A DNA stretch of 17,813 nucleotides from Woeseiaceae bacterium (GCA_002696705.1 NZSH01000045.1:13720-31532), one strand, 5' to 3'. Shown: positions 1-7,880, numbered from the stretch's first letter. Numbers and translations: made by a program. Notes: generated from the letters alone by a model not told the origin.

Positions 1-579
1 CGGACCGAGGCGTTCAATTAGCTTACCGTTCTCGACGTCGATATAGGTTTCTCTAAGTCCTTTACAAGTCATGGTGACCCGATGGGTGGGGAAGGCATCG
101 AGCAGCTCATTAGCTAAGATGACGCCTTGAGAAACATTTGGCAACGTATCACTACTTGTCACCAATTTTCTTGCATGTTGACCCAGGTTCTGTTCGTGTT
201 TAGCGCGTGCTTGAGAACTCCGCTCAACAAGGTGCAATCGAATGGAATCGTAAAATCCGGTCTCCATTGTGGCCGCAGCACCGAGGATGTCCTGAGCGAG
301 GCGAGCGTTACCAGCTCCGACTTCAACCAGATCAAACCCGTCAGTGTTTGTTGTTGAAGTGATCAACTGCCACATTTCGGCTAGCTGCACCGCGATCAAT
401 TCACCAAACAGTGGTCCAACGTCTACACTGGTATAAAAATCCCCCGTGCGACCGGAGCGTTGTTCATTGCGAGCATAATAACCACCGGTTTGGTGATAGA
501 GTGCCGCTTCCATGTACTCCGCAAAGGTCAGCGGGCCTTCTGTGCGGATCTGCGCAATGATTAGATCGCGAAGGAGCAT
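1..579 (-). CDS. MidA/NDUFAF7-family SAM-dependent methyltransferase (3' end cut by window edge)
   Basis: This is the N-terminal 193 codons of a class I SAM-dependent methyltransferase of the MidA/DUF185 family; the rest lies beyond position 1. Visible marks are an N-terminal GPLTFAEYM followed by ALYHQTGGYY (residues 15-35), GDFYTSVDVGPLFGELIA (46-63), and the SAM-binding motif EVGAGNARLA (86-95). A later acidic/NE motif, ILANELLDAFP, is the family's conserved NE-L-DA-P segment. In mitochondria the homologue NDUFAF7 methylates an arginine on a complex I subunit; the bacterial substrate is not established. The chosen ATG is at 579-577. An in-frame GTG two codons earlier (585) is an alternative, since an AAGGAG motif (605-600) overlaps the end of the upstream protease gene and lies 14 nt from GTG and 20 nt from ATG. 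The gap to the protease stop is 17 bp, so co-transcription is likely. Confidence 0.88.
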   Translation of the reverse strand, partial: MLLRDLIIAQIRTEGPLTFAEYMEAALYHQTGGYYARNEQRSGRTGDFYTSVDVGPLFGELIAVQLAEMWQLITSTTNTDGFDLVEVGAGNARLAQDILGAAATMETGFYDSIRLHLVERSSQARAKHEQNLGQHARKLVTSSDTLPNVSQGVILANELLDAFPTHRVTMTCKGLRETYIDVENGKLIERLGP

Positions 580-596
580 GGACACGAGTAAGCCGG

Positions 597-2099
597 TTAC
601 TCCTTGGCGACTTGGAGGAAGACCTCCGCTCCATTCCGCCACACTAGGAACAGTGCGGTCTGTCCTGATTCAACTTCGCGTAACATGCTGGTTGCCTCAG
701 TTGCTTGGGTGATTTCCGTGCGGTTAATTTCAAGAATAATGTCACCGCGTTGAATTCCACCACGAGCGGCTGCACCCCGGTCCTGGAGAGCGCTGACCAC
801 TGCGCCACTTATGTCAGATGGTGCACGTAAGCGGCGAGACAATTGTCCAGTGAGATCGGTCAATGTCATACCAAAGCCTGTGTCCAGGTCTTCGGTGCGT
901 GCGCTACGGTCTTGTCCTTCGTTTTCCAGATCCAGTTCTGCAATAGTGATCTCTAATGTCGTGCGTTCCCGGTCCCGTACGATTGTTACCGGTACTGTTG
1001 TATCGGGTGGCGTCTTGACCACTTTATTTTGTAGATCGCTCGTGTCTTCAACCGTTTCACCGTTGAATTCAACGATTACGTCACCAGGTTGGAGGCCTCC
1101 ACGGGATGCCGGACCACCGGGTTCGACGCTGGAGACAACAGCCCCACGACGGTCAGACAACCCAAAAGCTTCGACGGCTTCTTGTTGGACTCGGGTGATT
1201 TGAATGCCGATCCGCCCTCTCGTCACCTTGCCTTCCCGTAATTGTGGTAACAACTCGCGGACAACATTAATGGGGATTGCGAATCCAATGCCAAGATTAC
1301 TCGCTCGGTTGGATACGATTGCTGTGTTAATGCCGACGACTTCACCACGGATATTAAGGAGTGGACCACCTGAGTTACCTGGATTAATGGCCGCATCTGT
1401 CTGTAAAACATCCTGACTTCGACCTTCTGCCACCGGGAATGGTCGTCCGATCGCACTTATAACACCGACGGTAACGGTGTGTGCCAAGTTAAATGGATTC
1501 CCAATTGCCATAACCCAATCGCCTGGTTCCATTTGATCAGAGTCCCCGAATTTTGCTACCGATAGATCGCGGTTAGGGAGTTCAACCAATTTGATTAACG
1601 CGCTATCGCTTAATTGATCGCGGCCAATAACTTCCGCCTCGTAAAATTCACCTGCTTCACCTTCAAAGAATCCCACCTGAATTTTGGTTGCATCTTCAAC
1701 AACGTGGTTGTTTGTCAGAATAAAACCTTCATCATCAATTAAGAAGCCGGTGCCAGCACCTTCCGTGACTTCTTCTTCAGGTTGCGGACGTTGTTCTGGG
1801 GTGCCAAAGAATCGGCGTAAGAGGTCGTCTCCGCCAAAAAAATCTGTTAATTCCTGAGTGCGTCTTCTCGATTCAGTGCGAATATTAACAACCATCGGTG
1901 TTTGTGCTTTCGCGATTGTACGAAATGTATTGGCATCGATGGTACCAACGATCGGGTCACTGTTCATCGGTGGAGCAGGGGACGTTTGCGCCGATGATAA
2001 TGACGACAAGTCGAGTCGGGATGTGATGACCATACCGATAGCCATCGATACCACTCCAACTAACACCATGGAATAAAAAGTTGTTTTTCGCGCTGACAT
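597..2099 (-). CDS. degQ: DegQ/HtrA-type periplasmic serine endoprotease with two PDZ domains
   Basis: This is an envelope quality-control protease that cleaves misfolded exported proteins. The 500-residue length and layout match the DegP/DegQ family: an N-terminal membrane-anchor or signal segment (about 8-26), a trypsin-like domain, then two PDZ domains (about 290-385 and 405-490). The catalytic triad is visible: His132 in TNNHVVEDA, Asp165 in SDSALIKL and Ser243 in GNSGGPL. PDZ carboxylate-loop signatures (GGLQPGDVI and GGIQRGDII) are present in both repeats. An in-frame ATG 10 codons upstream exists, but the start at 2099 is preceded by GGAGG with a 6-nt spacer and gives the better n-region (SARK), so I prefer it. 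It lies between an M24 peptidase and a methyltransferase on the same strand. The gene symbol denotes the family type; degP or mucD would be equally defensible names. Confidence 0.95.
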   Translation of the reverse strand: MSARKTTFYSMVLVGVVSMAIGMVITSRLDLSSLSSAQTSPAPPMNSDPIVGTIDANTFRTIAKAQTPMVVNIRTESRRRTQELTDFFGGDDLLRRFFGTPEQRPQPEEEVTEGAGTGFLIDDEGFILTNNHVVEDATKIQVGFFEGEAGEFYEAEVIGRDQLSDSALIKLVELPNRDLSVAKFGDSDQMEPGDWVMAIGNPFNLAHTVTVGVISAIGRPFPVAEGRSQDVLQTDAAINPGNSGGPLLNIRGEVVGINTAIVSNRASNLGIGFAIPINVVRELLPQLREGKVTRGRIGIQITRVQQEAVEAFGLSDRRGAVVSSVEPGGPASRGGLQPGDVIVEFNGETVEDTSDLQNKVVKTPPDTTVPVTIVRDRERTTLEITIAELDLENEGQDRSARTEDLDTGFGMTLTDLTGQLSRRLRAPSDISGAVVSALQDRGAAARGGIQRGDIILEINRTEITQATEATSMLREVESGQTALFLVWRNGAEVFLQVAKE

Positions 2100-2105
2100 C
2101 TGTTT

Positions 2106-2110
2106 CCTCC
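2106..2110 (-). promoter_or_regulatory. Shine-Dalgarno GGAGG deciding the HtrA start
   Basis: On the minus strand GGAGG is followed by AAACAG and then the ATG at 2099. This ideal 6-nt spacing supports the 500-residue protein over the 510-residue reading that begins at 2129. Confidence 0.75.
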
Positions 2111-2151
2111 CGCTTGGGGTCAGGACCACACTTCTATTCTCTTACAGTTTC

Positions 2152-3336
2152 TTACTCCGCGAGTGCCGTAACCGTTGTCTGAAGTGGGCCAGTGACTGTT
2201 GCGTCGTTCTCACTGACGTACATATTAATTTCGGTCCGTACGCCGAATGATTCAAAGTAGATCCCCGGTTCTATTGTAAAGCCCGTTCCAGGTAAGATTC
2301 GGCGCTCATCACGAGTTTCGTAATTATCTAGGTGGGCGCCATTTCCATGAACTTCTTCACCTAGGCTATGACCAGTTCGATGGAGAATTCGGTTACCGTA
2401 ACCAGCACGATCAATGGCACGACTGGTGATTTGATCAATTTCCCATCCCCGTAAATCGCGACCTTTCCGAACTGCTGATTGTACCGTACTTACTGCTTCG
2501 TCACGTGCGAGTCTGATAGCCTCGAAGGCTTGGCAAACTTCACTTGGAGGTTGTGCTCCAACATAACCAACCCAAGTGATATCGGCGAAGACCGCACCAG
2601 GCTCATCGAGTTTGCCCCAGAGGTCGAGTAACACAACTTGGTCTCGACAGATAGCTCGAGACGAAGTAGCTGATGGCATATAGTGTGGACTCGCTGAGTG
2701 CTCCTGCGTCGCCACGACTGGAGCTGAATCACTGATTAATCCCTCTTCCTTAAACCAGCTTACCATTTGTTGTTGGATTTCATATTCTGTCGGTTCATGG
2801 CCATCTCGAATGGCATTCCGAATTGTTTCAAAAGTCCGATCTTTAATGCGGTATAGGCGCTCGGAGGCTGCTTGATGTTGCGTCAGCATCTTAGCGTCCC
2901 AGCTGGCTTCAAAACGTTGCACTAAGTCGCCTGACGAGGAGATGTTGATTCCCAGGCGTCGCAGGAGTTCAATGGTGCCGGCATCGACACGAGAAATATA
3001 GGGGATCGCACATTCTGGCGAGTACTCCATTGCGACGTGACGGCAACTACCCAGTAAAATTTTGAGTTGCTTTTCAAGAGTTTCCCGTTCGAGGTAGATG
3101 AATTTCTCTCCAGGCAATTCATCAAGCGTGTGGCGTTCTATTGCGTGCACAAGGCCACGTGGCTGGCCCGTAGCAGGAATTAGGTAGTACCATCGTCGGC
3201 TTGCGAGGATCTTTTTACCACTCAGCCCAGCTAAGCGTTTAGCGATCGGATTCGATCCATTGAAATCGTACAGAAGCCAACCATCTAGGCGATCTGCACG
3301 CAATGCAGCTTGAATTGCTTGAATGTCCAACTGCAT
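2152..3336 (-). CDS. M24-family metallopeptidase (Xaa-Pro aminopeptidase-like)
   Basis: This is a two-domain pita-bread aminopeptidase, predicted to be cytoplasmic because no signal peptide is visible, that removes N-terminal residues preceding proline or cleaves related dipeptides. The N-terminal creatinase-like domain covers about 1-150 and the catalytic domain about 160-390. All five expected dinuclear-metal ligands can be placed: Asp238 (VVLLDLW), Asp252 (FADITW), His323 (HRTGHSLG), Glu356 (FTIEPGIY) and Glu369 (VRTEINMY). The 394-residue length is normal for the pepQ/ypdF-like group and shorter than E. coli PepP. It is the first gene of a minus-strand run leading to the HtrA protease, 52 bp downstream. 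No Shine-Dalgarno motif precedes the ATG, and a TATACT sequence ends only 7 nt upstream, suggesting a leaderless transcript. The exact substrate (Xaa-Pro aminopeptidase or prolidase) cannot be decided from sequence. Confidence 0.9.
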   Translation of the reverse strand: MQLDIQAIQAALRADRLDGWLLYDFNGSNPIAKRLAGLSGKKILASRRWYYLIPATGQPRGLVHAIERHTLDELPGEKFIYLERETLEKQLKILLGSCRHVAMEYSPECAIPYISRVDAGTIELLRRLGINISSSGDLVQRFEASWDAKMLTQHQAASERLYRIKDRTFETIRNAIRDGHEPTEYEIQQQMVSWFKEEGLISDSAPVVATQEHSASPHYMPSATSSRAICRDQVVLLDLWGKLDEPGAVFADITWVGYVGAQPPSEVCQAFEAIRLARDEAVSTVQSAVRKGRDLRGWEIDQITSRAIDRAGYGNRILHRTGHSLGEEVHGNGAHLDNYETRDERRILPGTGFTIEPGIYFESFGVRTEINMYVSENDATVTGPLQTTVTALAE

Positions 3337-3343
3337 AGTATCC

Positions 3344-3349
3344 AGTATA
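3344..3349 (-). promoter_or_regulatory. candidate -10 element (TATACT) for the M24 peptidase
   Basis: TATACT matches five of six bases of the sigma70 -10 consensus and lies 7 nt before the ATG. Transcription would then start at or next to the start codon. No good -35 hexamer is present at 16-18 nt, so this is a weak call. Confidence 0.35.
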
Positions 3350-3484
3350 GCAGCGCCTTTCAGTAGATATGACTCCGCTAATTGATAAGTAGTTCGTACT
3401 TTTTTTCAAAAAGGCTTCAATGCTGTTTTTAGATGATTTAGCTCGACCAATTTACCGATCTGACCGTCTGATATAGGTGTAGGT

Positions 3485-3504
3485 GAACTTCGTCGCCGAA
3501 GTTC
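3485..3504. repeat. perfect inverted repeat, 8-bp arms, 4-bp centre (putative operator)
   Basis: GAACTTCG and CGAAGTTC flank TCGC and form a perfect hyphenated palindrome. The right arm ends directly at the consensus -10 (3505-3510), so the repeat occupies the -35/-10 spacer. That is a typical place for a repressor or spacer-binding activator site. It is not followed by a T-run, so it is unlikely to be a terminator. The role is inferred from position only. Confidence 0.6.
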
Positions 3505-3510
3505 TATAAT
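3505..3510 (+). promoter_or_regulatory. consensus -10 (TATAAT) for the VWFA gene
   Basis: This is a perfect -10 hexamer, giving a predicted leader of about 90 nt before the start at 3608. No recognisable -35 lies 17 nt upstream, which fits a promoter that depends on an activator or is controlled through the adjacent palindrome. Confidence 0.5.
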
Positions 3511-3596
3511 GGAGATAGACATTAGATTTCGCGACGTGCCATCTTGTATCAGGAGTTGCTGTATTTTTTTGAGAGTTAGTCATGGTTTTGGTATAT

Positions 3597-3600
3597 GGAG
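3597..3600 (+). promoter_or_regulatory. Shine-Dalgarno GGAG deciding the VWFA start
   Basis: GGAG is followed by 7 nt and the ATG at 3608. The protein from this ATG begins with a clean signal peptide. The upstream in-frame ATG at 3509 lies inside the -10 element and would place 33 extra residues in front of the signal. Confidence 0.75.
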
Positions 3601-3607
3601 TTTGCTC

Positions 3608-5740
3608 ATGTTGACCATATCTAGAATATTGATGATTCTTTGCACAGTGTTTCTATTTGAAGCTGGGTCGTCCTTAGCTCAGCAAACCATGCCCGACCCG
3701 GGCACGCAACAGCCGCCAGTTACGTTTCGACTGGAAGTTAACTATGTTGAGGTCGATGCGGTTGTCACCGACGAGAATGGAGACTTCGTTGATGATCTCA
3801 CGGTTGATGATTTTGAGGTCTTAGAAGATGGTGAAAGCCAAGCGGTAACAGCGTTTTCTAGAATTCGTATTCCCGTCGAACGTCCTACGCGCTTATTGTT
3901 TTCTGACCGTGAAATTGAAGAGGATGTTAGTACCAATCGCAGGCCTTTCGATGGCCGCGTTTTTGTTTTGGCGCTTGATGATTTACACACGAGACCCTTA
4001 CAAACGCCGTACGTTAAGCGGGCTGCTACCGAATTTATCGAAGAGTATCTAGGCGCGAATGATCTGGTCTCTGTAGTTTTCACGAGTGGGCGCACGGATG
4101 CGGCTCAGGGTTTCACTGGCAACCAGCGCCTGCTCTTGGAGGCAGTTGACAGGTTCTCAGGGCGTGCTGCGCGATCGAGCGTTTTGACACGCAGCGATAC
4201 TTACTATCGACGACTTAGTGAGCGACCTGATTTTTCACCCATTGGAGACGAATTGGGTTTTGAACGGAGCGACAACGCTCGGTCAACATATGCGACATTA
4301 CGAACCCTCTCGCAATGGCTTGGTGGCGTACGCGGTCGGCGGAAGGCTGTCATCTTTTTCAGCCAGGGTATCGATTACGATATTTACGATGTTAACCAGC
4401 CGTTAGCGATAACGGTGCAGAATGAAGTGCGCCGCACGATTGCGATGGCAACGCAAACGAATGTTTCGCTTTACACAGTTGATCCGAGAGGATTAGCGAC
4501 GGTTGGCAGCGACCAAATTGAGGTGTTTGGGGTGATTCCTGATGATCGCTTTTCAGGCACCGCAACAGGTCTTAGAAGCGACTCCCTTCGCGACGATCTA
4601 CGAGTTGCCCAGGATAGTTTGCGGGTTCTTGCAGATGAGACTGGCGGGATGGCCTTCATTAATTCTAACGATTTATCCAGTGCCTTCGCTGAGATTATTC
4701 GTGATAACAGCTCCTACTACGTCCTTGGGTACTATCCTACGAATGAACGTCGTGATGGCAAGTCGCGCACGATTGACGTCCTTGTGAACCGACCAGACGT
4801 TACAGTGCGTTCAAGAAAGGAGTACTTGGCACCGAGTGGGAAAGCGGAAGAGTTTAATTTGGTAGAGGCTGGTCGAAACACGTCGGAAGAATTGCGTGAA
4901 GTGATGACTAGTCCACTGCCAGTCAGCGGGCTCGGTTTAAGTGTGGCGGCCCTGCCATATCTTGGGGATGGAGAGAATGTTTCGCTGTCGGTGATCGTTG
5001 AAATTGATCCGGCGGGTTTGACCTTTATTGAACGAGATGGCAATTTCGTCGACACGGTTGAGCTATCAGTGACTGTGTTAGATTCGGCAGGCAAAATCCG
5101 AGGAGGAGAAAGTCAAACCCTGGAACTGGATCTCCCTCCCGAAACTCATGAGGTGATTTCACGTTATGGACTTAAGGTCCTCTCACGAGTTGAACTGGAA
5201 CCTGGTCGGTATCAGGTTCTTGTGGCGTCTCGGGAAAGTGGTGGAGGTGCAGTCGGTAGCGTGCACCGTTATCTCGATGTTCCAGATTTCTCTGAGGATG
5301 CAATACAAATGAGTGGCCTTGCCATTACATCTGCGGTGGCAAGTCGAACCCCAAGTGCGAAACTTGATCCAACGTTCGAGGATGTGCTTCCGGCGATGCC
5401 GACGACCCAACGGGAATTTCTCCGTGGCGATGAGCTTTATCTTTATGTTGATGTGTACGATAACGAACTAAAAAGACCGCACTCGGTCGATATTACGACC
5501 ACAGTCCTCGATAGTGAGGAGAGAGTTGTATTTAGCACTGTGGATACACGCTCGCACACGGAATTGCAAGGTTCACGGGGTGGATATGGTCACGTTGCAA
5601 AAATTGCCACGGCCGAGTTTCCATACGGCTTGTATGTATTACGGACAGAGGCCATTTCTCGACTGGCTCCAGGTTCACCCGTGTTTCGAGAATCGAAGTT
5701 CGTAGTGCTGAACCCTCAGTCTGCCTCCAGCAGTCAATGA
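3608..5740 (+). CDS. secreted VWFA-related domain protein (acidobacterial type)
   Basis: This 710-residue exported protein belongs to the VWFA-related family that is abundant in Acidobacteriota. Residues 1-24 are a signal peptide (hydrophobic core ILMILCTVFLF, likely cut at SLA/QQ). A short beta-rich segment follows (about 40-85: VEVDAVVTDENGDFVDDL, then DFEVLEDG). The VWA-like domain spans about 115-400, beginning FVLALDDLHT and including DLVSVVFTSGR and AVIFFSQG. The C-terminal half (about 430-700) is beta-rich without a recognised domain; it includes YYVLGYYPTNE near 375-395. The metal-site motif DxSxS is replaced by DDLHT, with Asp124 and Asp125, so metal-dependent ligand binding is uncertain. 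It is transcribed away from the M24 operon and convergent with a lipoprotein gene. Its function is unknown; extracellular or periplasmic protein interaction is the general inference. Confidence 0.88.
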   Translation: MLTISRILMILCTVFLFEAGSSLAQQTMPDPGTQQPPVTFRLEVNYVEVDAVVTDENGDFVDDLTVDDFEVLEDGESQAVTAFSRIRIPVERPTRLLFSDREIEEDVSTNRRPFDGRVFVLALDDLHTRPLQTPYVKRAATEFIEEYLGANDLVSVVFTSGRTDAAQGFTGNQRLLLEAVDRFSGRAARSSVLTRSDTYYRRLSERPDFSPIGDELGFERSDNARSTYATLRTLSQWLGGVRGRRKAVIFFSQGIDYDIYDVNQPLAITVQNEVRRTIAMATQTNVSLYTVDPRGLATVGSDQIEVFGVIPDDRFSGTATGLRSDSLRDDLRVAQDSLRVLADETGGMAFINSNDLSSAFAEIIRDNSSYYVLGYYPTNERRDGKSRTIDVLVNRPDVTVRSRKEYLAPSGKAEEFNLVEAGRNTSEELREVMTSPLPVSGLGLSVAALPYLGDGENVSLSVIVEIDPAGLTFIERDGNFVDTVELSVTVLDSAGKIRGGESQTLELDLPPETHEVISRYGLKVLSRVELEPGRYQVLVASRESGGGAVGSVHRYLDVPDFSEDAIQMSGLAITSAVASRTPSAKLDPTFEDVLPAMPTTQREFLRGDELYLYVDVYDNELKRPHSVDITTTVLDSEERVVFSTVDTRSHTELQGSRGGYGHVAKIATAEFPYGLYVLRTEAISRLAPGSPVFRESKFVVLNPQSASSSQ

Positions 5741-5861
5741 GCTAATATTTCGTCCAGCGTCTGGTCTAGCGGAGCAGATAACCACGGACTGAGAGGTCCT
5801 TGAATCAGCCCCTCAATCCGTGTGATCCGAATGGCCGTGTAACTTTGTCAAACGACGAATA

Positions 5862-6440
5862 CTAGCTTTCAGATTCGGCTTCTTCAGCCTCTTCTTCAAC
5901 AGGATCGGGAAGTTCGTCGACCTGGGTCGCTTCGATTTCACCGTTTGCATGACTAAACTGGAAACTATTACGATTCATCCGCGAACTGCGCGGTATCCGC
6001 AATTCAATCTCCGTGATTTCCCCAACCAGTAATGGTTGGCGCACTCGCTGTGAGTCGCCTCCGAGCGGATTGCCGCTGGCGTCATACCAGAACTCATCGA
6101 CTTTCAAACCGGCGATAGCACCTGTTGCTCGGTTCTGAATTCGAATCCTTGTGACGACCTCACCATCGATGACTTCTGTATCAGGTGTGAGATAGGCCAC
6201 CTCGGCGATTCCTCTAATTGGCGCAACGAATCTAGGTCGTTCGGATTCCGCTGCCGCCTCCGCAGGTGCCTCCGCAGTATCAGTTGGTGCAACTTCTTCC
6301 GGTTCAGTTACCGGAGCTTCTTCTGTGGTAGTTTCCGACAGGGTCGAATTGTCCCCATTGCTCGATCCCCCGCCACATCCCAGAGCTGACAGCGTCAGAC
6401 TCACTAGTGCAATTCCCCAAATAAAACTCAGGCGATTCAT
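5862..6440 (-). CDS. small lipoprotein with acidic/proline-rich linker and FxLYD-like beta domain
   Basis: This 192-residue predicted lipoprotein has a signal core FIWGIALVSLTLSAL, then GC with Cys22 as the lipidation site and a GGGSSNGDN tether. Residues 30-68 are a low-complexity linker rich in Glu, Ala, Pro and Thr. Residues 70-170 form a beta-rich domain with VVTRIRIQNRATGAIAGLKVDEFWYDASG, read here in two parts (VVTRIRIQNRA and IAGLKVDEFWYDASG), which resembles FxLYD-type domains that carry a conserved aromatic-Tyr-Asp turn. The last 20 residues are highly acidic (EEEAEEAESES). The lipobox residue at -3 is Ala rather than Leu, which is tolerable. The ATG has GGAGG at 6446-6450 with 5-nt spacing and a well-formed promoter upstream. 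The function is unknown. Confidence 0.82.
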   Translation of the reverse strand: MNRLSFIWGIALVSLTLSALGCGGGSSNGDNSTLSETTTEEAPVTEPEEVAPTDTAEAPAEAAAESERPRFVAPIRGIAEVAYLTPDTEVIDGEVVTRIRIQNRATGAIAGLKVDEFWYDASGNPLGGDSQRVRQPLLVGEITEIELRIPRSSRMNRNSFQFSHANGEIEATQVDELPDPVEEEAEEAESES

Positions 6441-6480
6441 GACTTCCTCCCTATTAAATGCCCCTCCTCAGTGGATTAGG

Positions 6481-6509
6481 ATTATAGGGCCATTATCGTA
6501 AAAGCTCAA
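6481..6509 (-). promoter_or_regulatory. sigma70-type promoter of the lipoprotein gene
   Basis: On the minus strand TTGAGC (6509-6504) is separated by exactly 17 nt from a perfect TATAAT (6486-6481). Transcription would start near 6474, leaving a leader of about 33 nt that includes the GGAGG site. This is the best-formed promoter in the window. Confidence 0.65.
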
Positions 6510-6695
6510 CGGTATGCAGATACGGACAGGCTCACCTATGCTTGTGCCGTTCTTCGAGTCCAGATTAGTTACTGGGCAGCTCCTTAGTGGATTTTTGTAG
6601 TGATTGAGTCTCAAACTATCTTAGTAGCGAGTAAAACAAGGCTGATTTGTCGCCATGGTCGACTACTTCAGCCTCTAGAGGTTTGACCTATTAGC
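6510..6695. other. intergenic remainder upstream of the lipoprotein and downstream of the P1 peptidase
   Basis: I see no gene here. The only notable structure is a 10-bp perfect palindrome CCTCTAGAGG at 6672-6681, 15 bp past the end of the P1 peptidase gene. It has no T-run, so a terminator is not supported. Confidence 0.5.
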
Positions 6696-7874
6696 CTATT
6701 GATCGCGACCGTATTGTTCAAGAATTTGCCGCACCTGATCAATTGGCAAGGCCTCAGCGGTTCGCCCGTTGCCGGTGATAGTCGTGGCTTGTAGCATCGA
6801 ATTGTAGACCGCTTCTTCTGTTGCCTCGAGCGTCGCTTGAAACAAGGGCGATACTCCATCTGGTTGCAAAACCGATCGCTTTCGCGGACTTCTGTCTCCA
6901 AATGTTGAACGCATCTCCTGTGAAGTCGAAAATGCAATTGCGAAATCCCCACTGCCATTGCTGTAAGAGGAACCAGTTCGGGCCAAGCCAAACACTGCCC
7001 GTGTTGCGATTCTCTTAAGATCTCTTGCATCAACTGGCGCATCAGTAGCTACAACGAGCATGCAGGAGCCATCACCTAGATTGTCGAAAGAGGCAGAACC
7101 GCTGTCGTTGCCCTTATCAGCCACAGAGGGTGCATATGAATAGCGCTGGAGTTCTTTTCCAATTGGAACACCGTCAATTGTAAGGACACCGCCGTAGTTG
7201 CTTTGTACGAGCACGCCCACCGTATAGCCACCAAATTGGTCGGGGAGCTGTCGAGATGAAGTGCCGATGCCCCCTTTCCATCCGAATGCGCGCGTGCCCG
7301 TGCCAGCGCCCACCGAGCCTTCACGGATAGTTCCACCGGAGGCGGTGTCGATGGCTTCCCAGATATGATGCGGTTTTACATGTTGTCCACGAATGTCATT
7401 CAAACCCCCGTCGTTAGTTTCACCGACAAGAGCGTTGACCGATCGCACCTCCTCGTTCCCATCAAGGCGTAACATGTAGGCAACCGTTGCTTCAACTGCG
7501 GTGCCAACACTTAGTGTATTTGTCAGGATGATTGGAGTTTCGATAGTACCTAGTTCATCAACTTGAGTTGAACCAGCTAACTTGCCGAACGCGTTACCGA
7601 CATAGACTGCGCCAGCGACCTTCTCCTGAAAGAGGTTGCCTTCGTGTGGAACGATGGCGGTGACTCCTGTCCGAATGTTGTCTCCTTGAATGATAGTCGT
7701 GTGCCCAACACGGACGCCTGCTACATCAGAGATCGCGTTCAGTGGACCTGGTTGGAATACACCAGGTTCGACACCGAGGTCTCGTGTTCGGATACGGTCT
7801 TGAGCGCCAGACAGTGTAATCATAGAAATTAAAACCGTGGCACCTGCAAACATCCAAATAAAAGCAGTATTCAT
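6696..7874 (-). CDS. secreted P1-family peptidase (DmpA-like, self-cleaving N-terminal nucleophile)
   Basis: This protein resembles DmpA/BapA-type aminopeptidases, which hydrolyse N-terminal residues, D-amino-acid amides or beta-peptides after autocleavage into two chains. The 392-residue protein starts with a signal peptide (hydrophobic core IWMFAGATVLISMITL, likely cut at SGA/QD). Family marks follow: GPLNAISDVAGVRVGHTT near 43-60, ALVGETNDGGLND near 138-150, and GSCMLVVATDAPV, whose Gly269-Ser270 pair fits the autocleavage site and the new nucleophile. GSGDFAIAFST follows near 310. The start at 7874 was chosen because AAGGAG (7886-7881) lies 6 nt upstream; an ATG 12 codons earlier lacks that and blurs the signal peptide. 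It is divergent from the PLP-enzyme gene. Export suggests peptide processing in the periplasm. The substrate is not predictable. Confidence 0.92.
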   Translation of the reverse strand: MNTAFIWMFAGATVLISMITLSGAQDRIRTRDLGVEPGVFQPGPLNAISDVAGVRVGHTTIIQGDNIRTGVTAIVPHEGNLFQEKVAGAVYVGNAFGKLAGSTQVDELGTIETPIILTNTLSVGTAVEATVAYMLRLDGNEEVRSVNALVGETNDGGLNDIRGQHVKPHHIWEAIDTASGGTIREGSVGAGTGTRAFGWKGGIGTSSRQLPDQFGGYTVGVLVQSNYGGVLTIDGVPIGKELQRYSYAPSVADKGNDSGSASFDNLGDGSCMLVVATDAPVDARDLKRIATRAVFGLARTGSSYSNGSGDFAIAFSTSQEMRSTFGDRSPRKRSVLQPDGVSPLFQATLEATEEAVYNSMLQATTITGNGRTAEALPIDQVRQILEQYGRDQ

Positions 7875-7880
7875 GTCACA

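Larger units (their letters stand above)
3337..3607. other. divergent intergenic/leader region (271 bp)
   Basis: This gap separates the minus-strand M24 gene from the plus-strand VWFA gene. It holds a candidate -10 for each direction and one strong inverted repeat, all listed separately. An AT-rich stretch with T7 and A5 runs sits near 3400-3413. I see no RNA gene or small gene with a ribosome binding site. Confidence 0.6.

Noticed and set aside
127..357. Short plus-strand open frame near the left edge
   Set aside because: The minus-strand frame here encodes clear MidA-family motifs through to position 1.
811..1416. Two adjacent plus-strand open frames opposite the HtrA protease
   Set aside because: They are mirror readings of the PDZ and protease coding sequence, arginine- and serine-rich as expected for antisense frames.
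3394..3420. A/T-run (T7 then A5) as a terminator or origin-like element
   Set aside because: No GC stem accompanies it, it lies in a divergent promoter region where AT-rich DNA is expected, and no DnaA-box cluster is seen.
5741..5861. Bidirectional terminator between the convergent VWFA and lipoprotein genes
   Set aside because: Only 4-bp stems (for example CCAG-CGT-CTGG) are present and there is no T-run on either strand.
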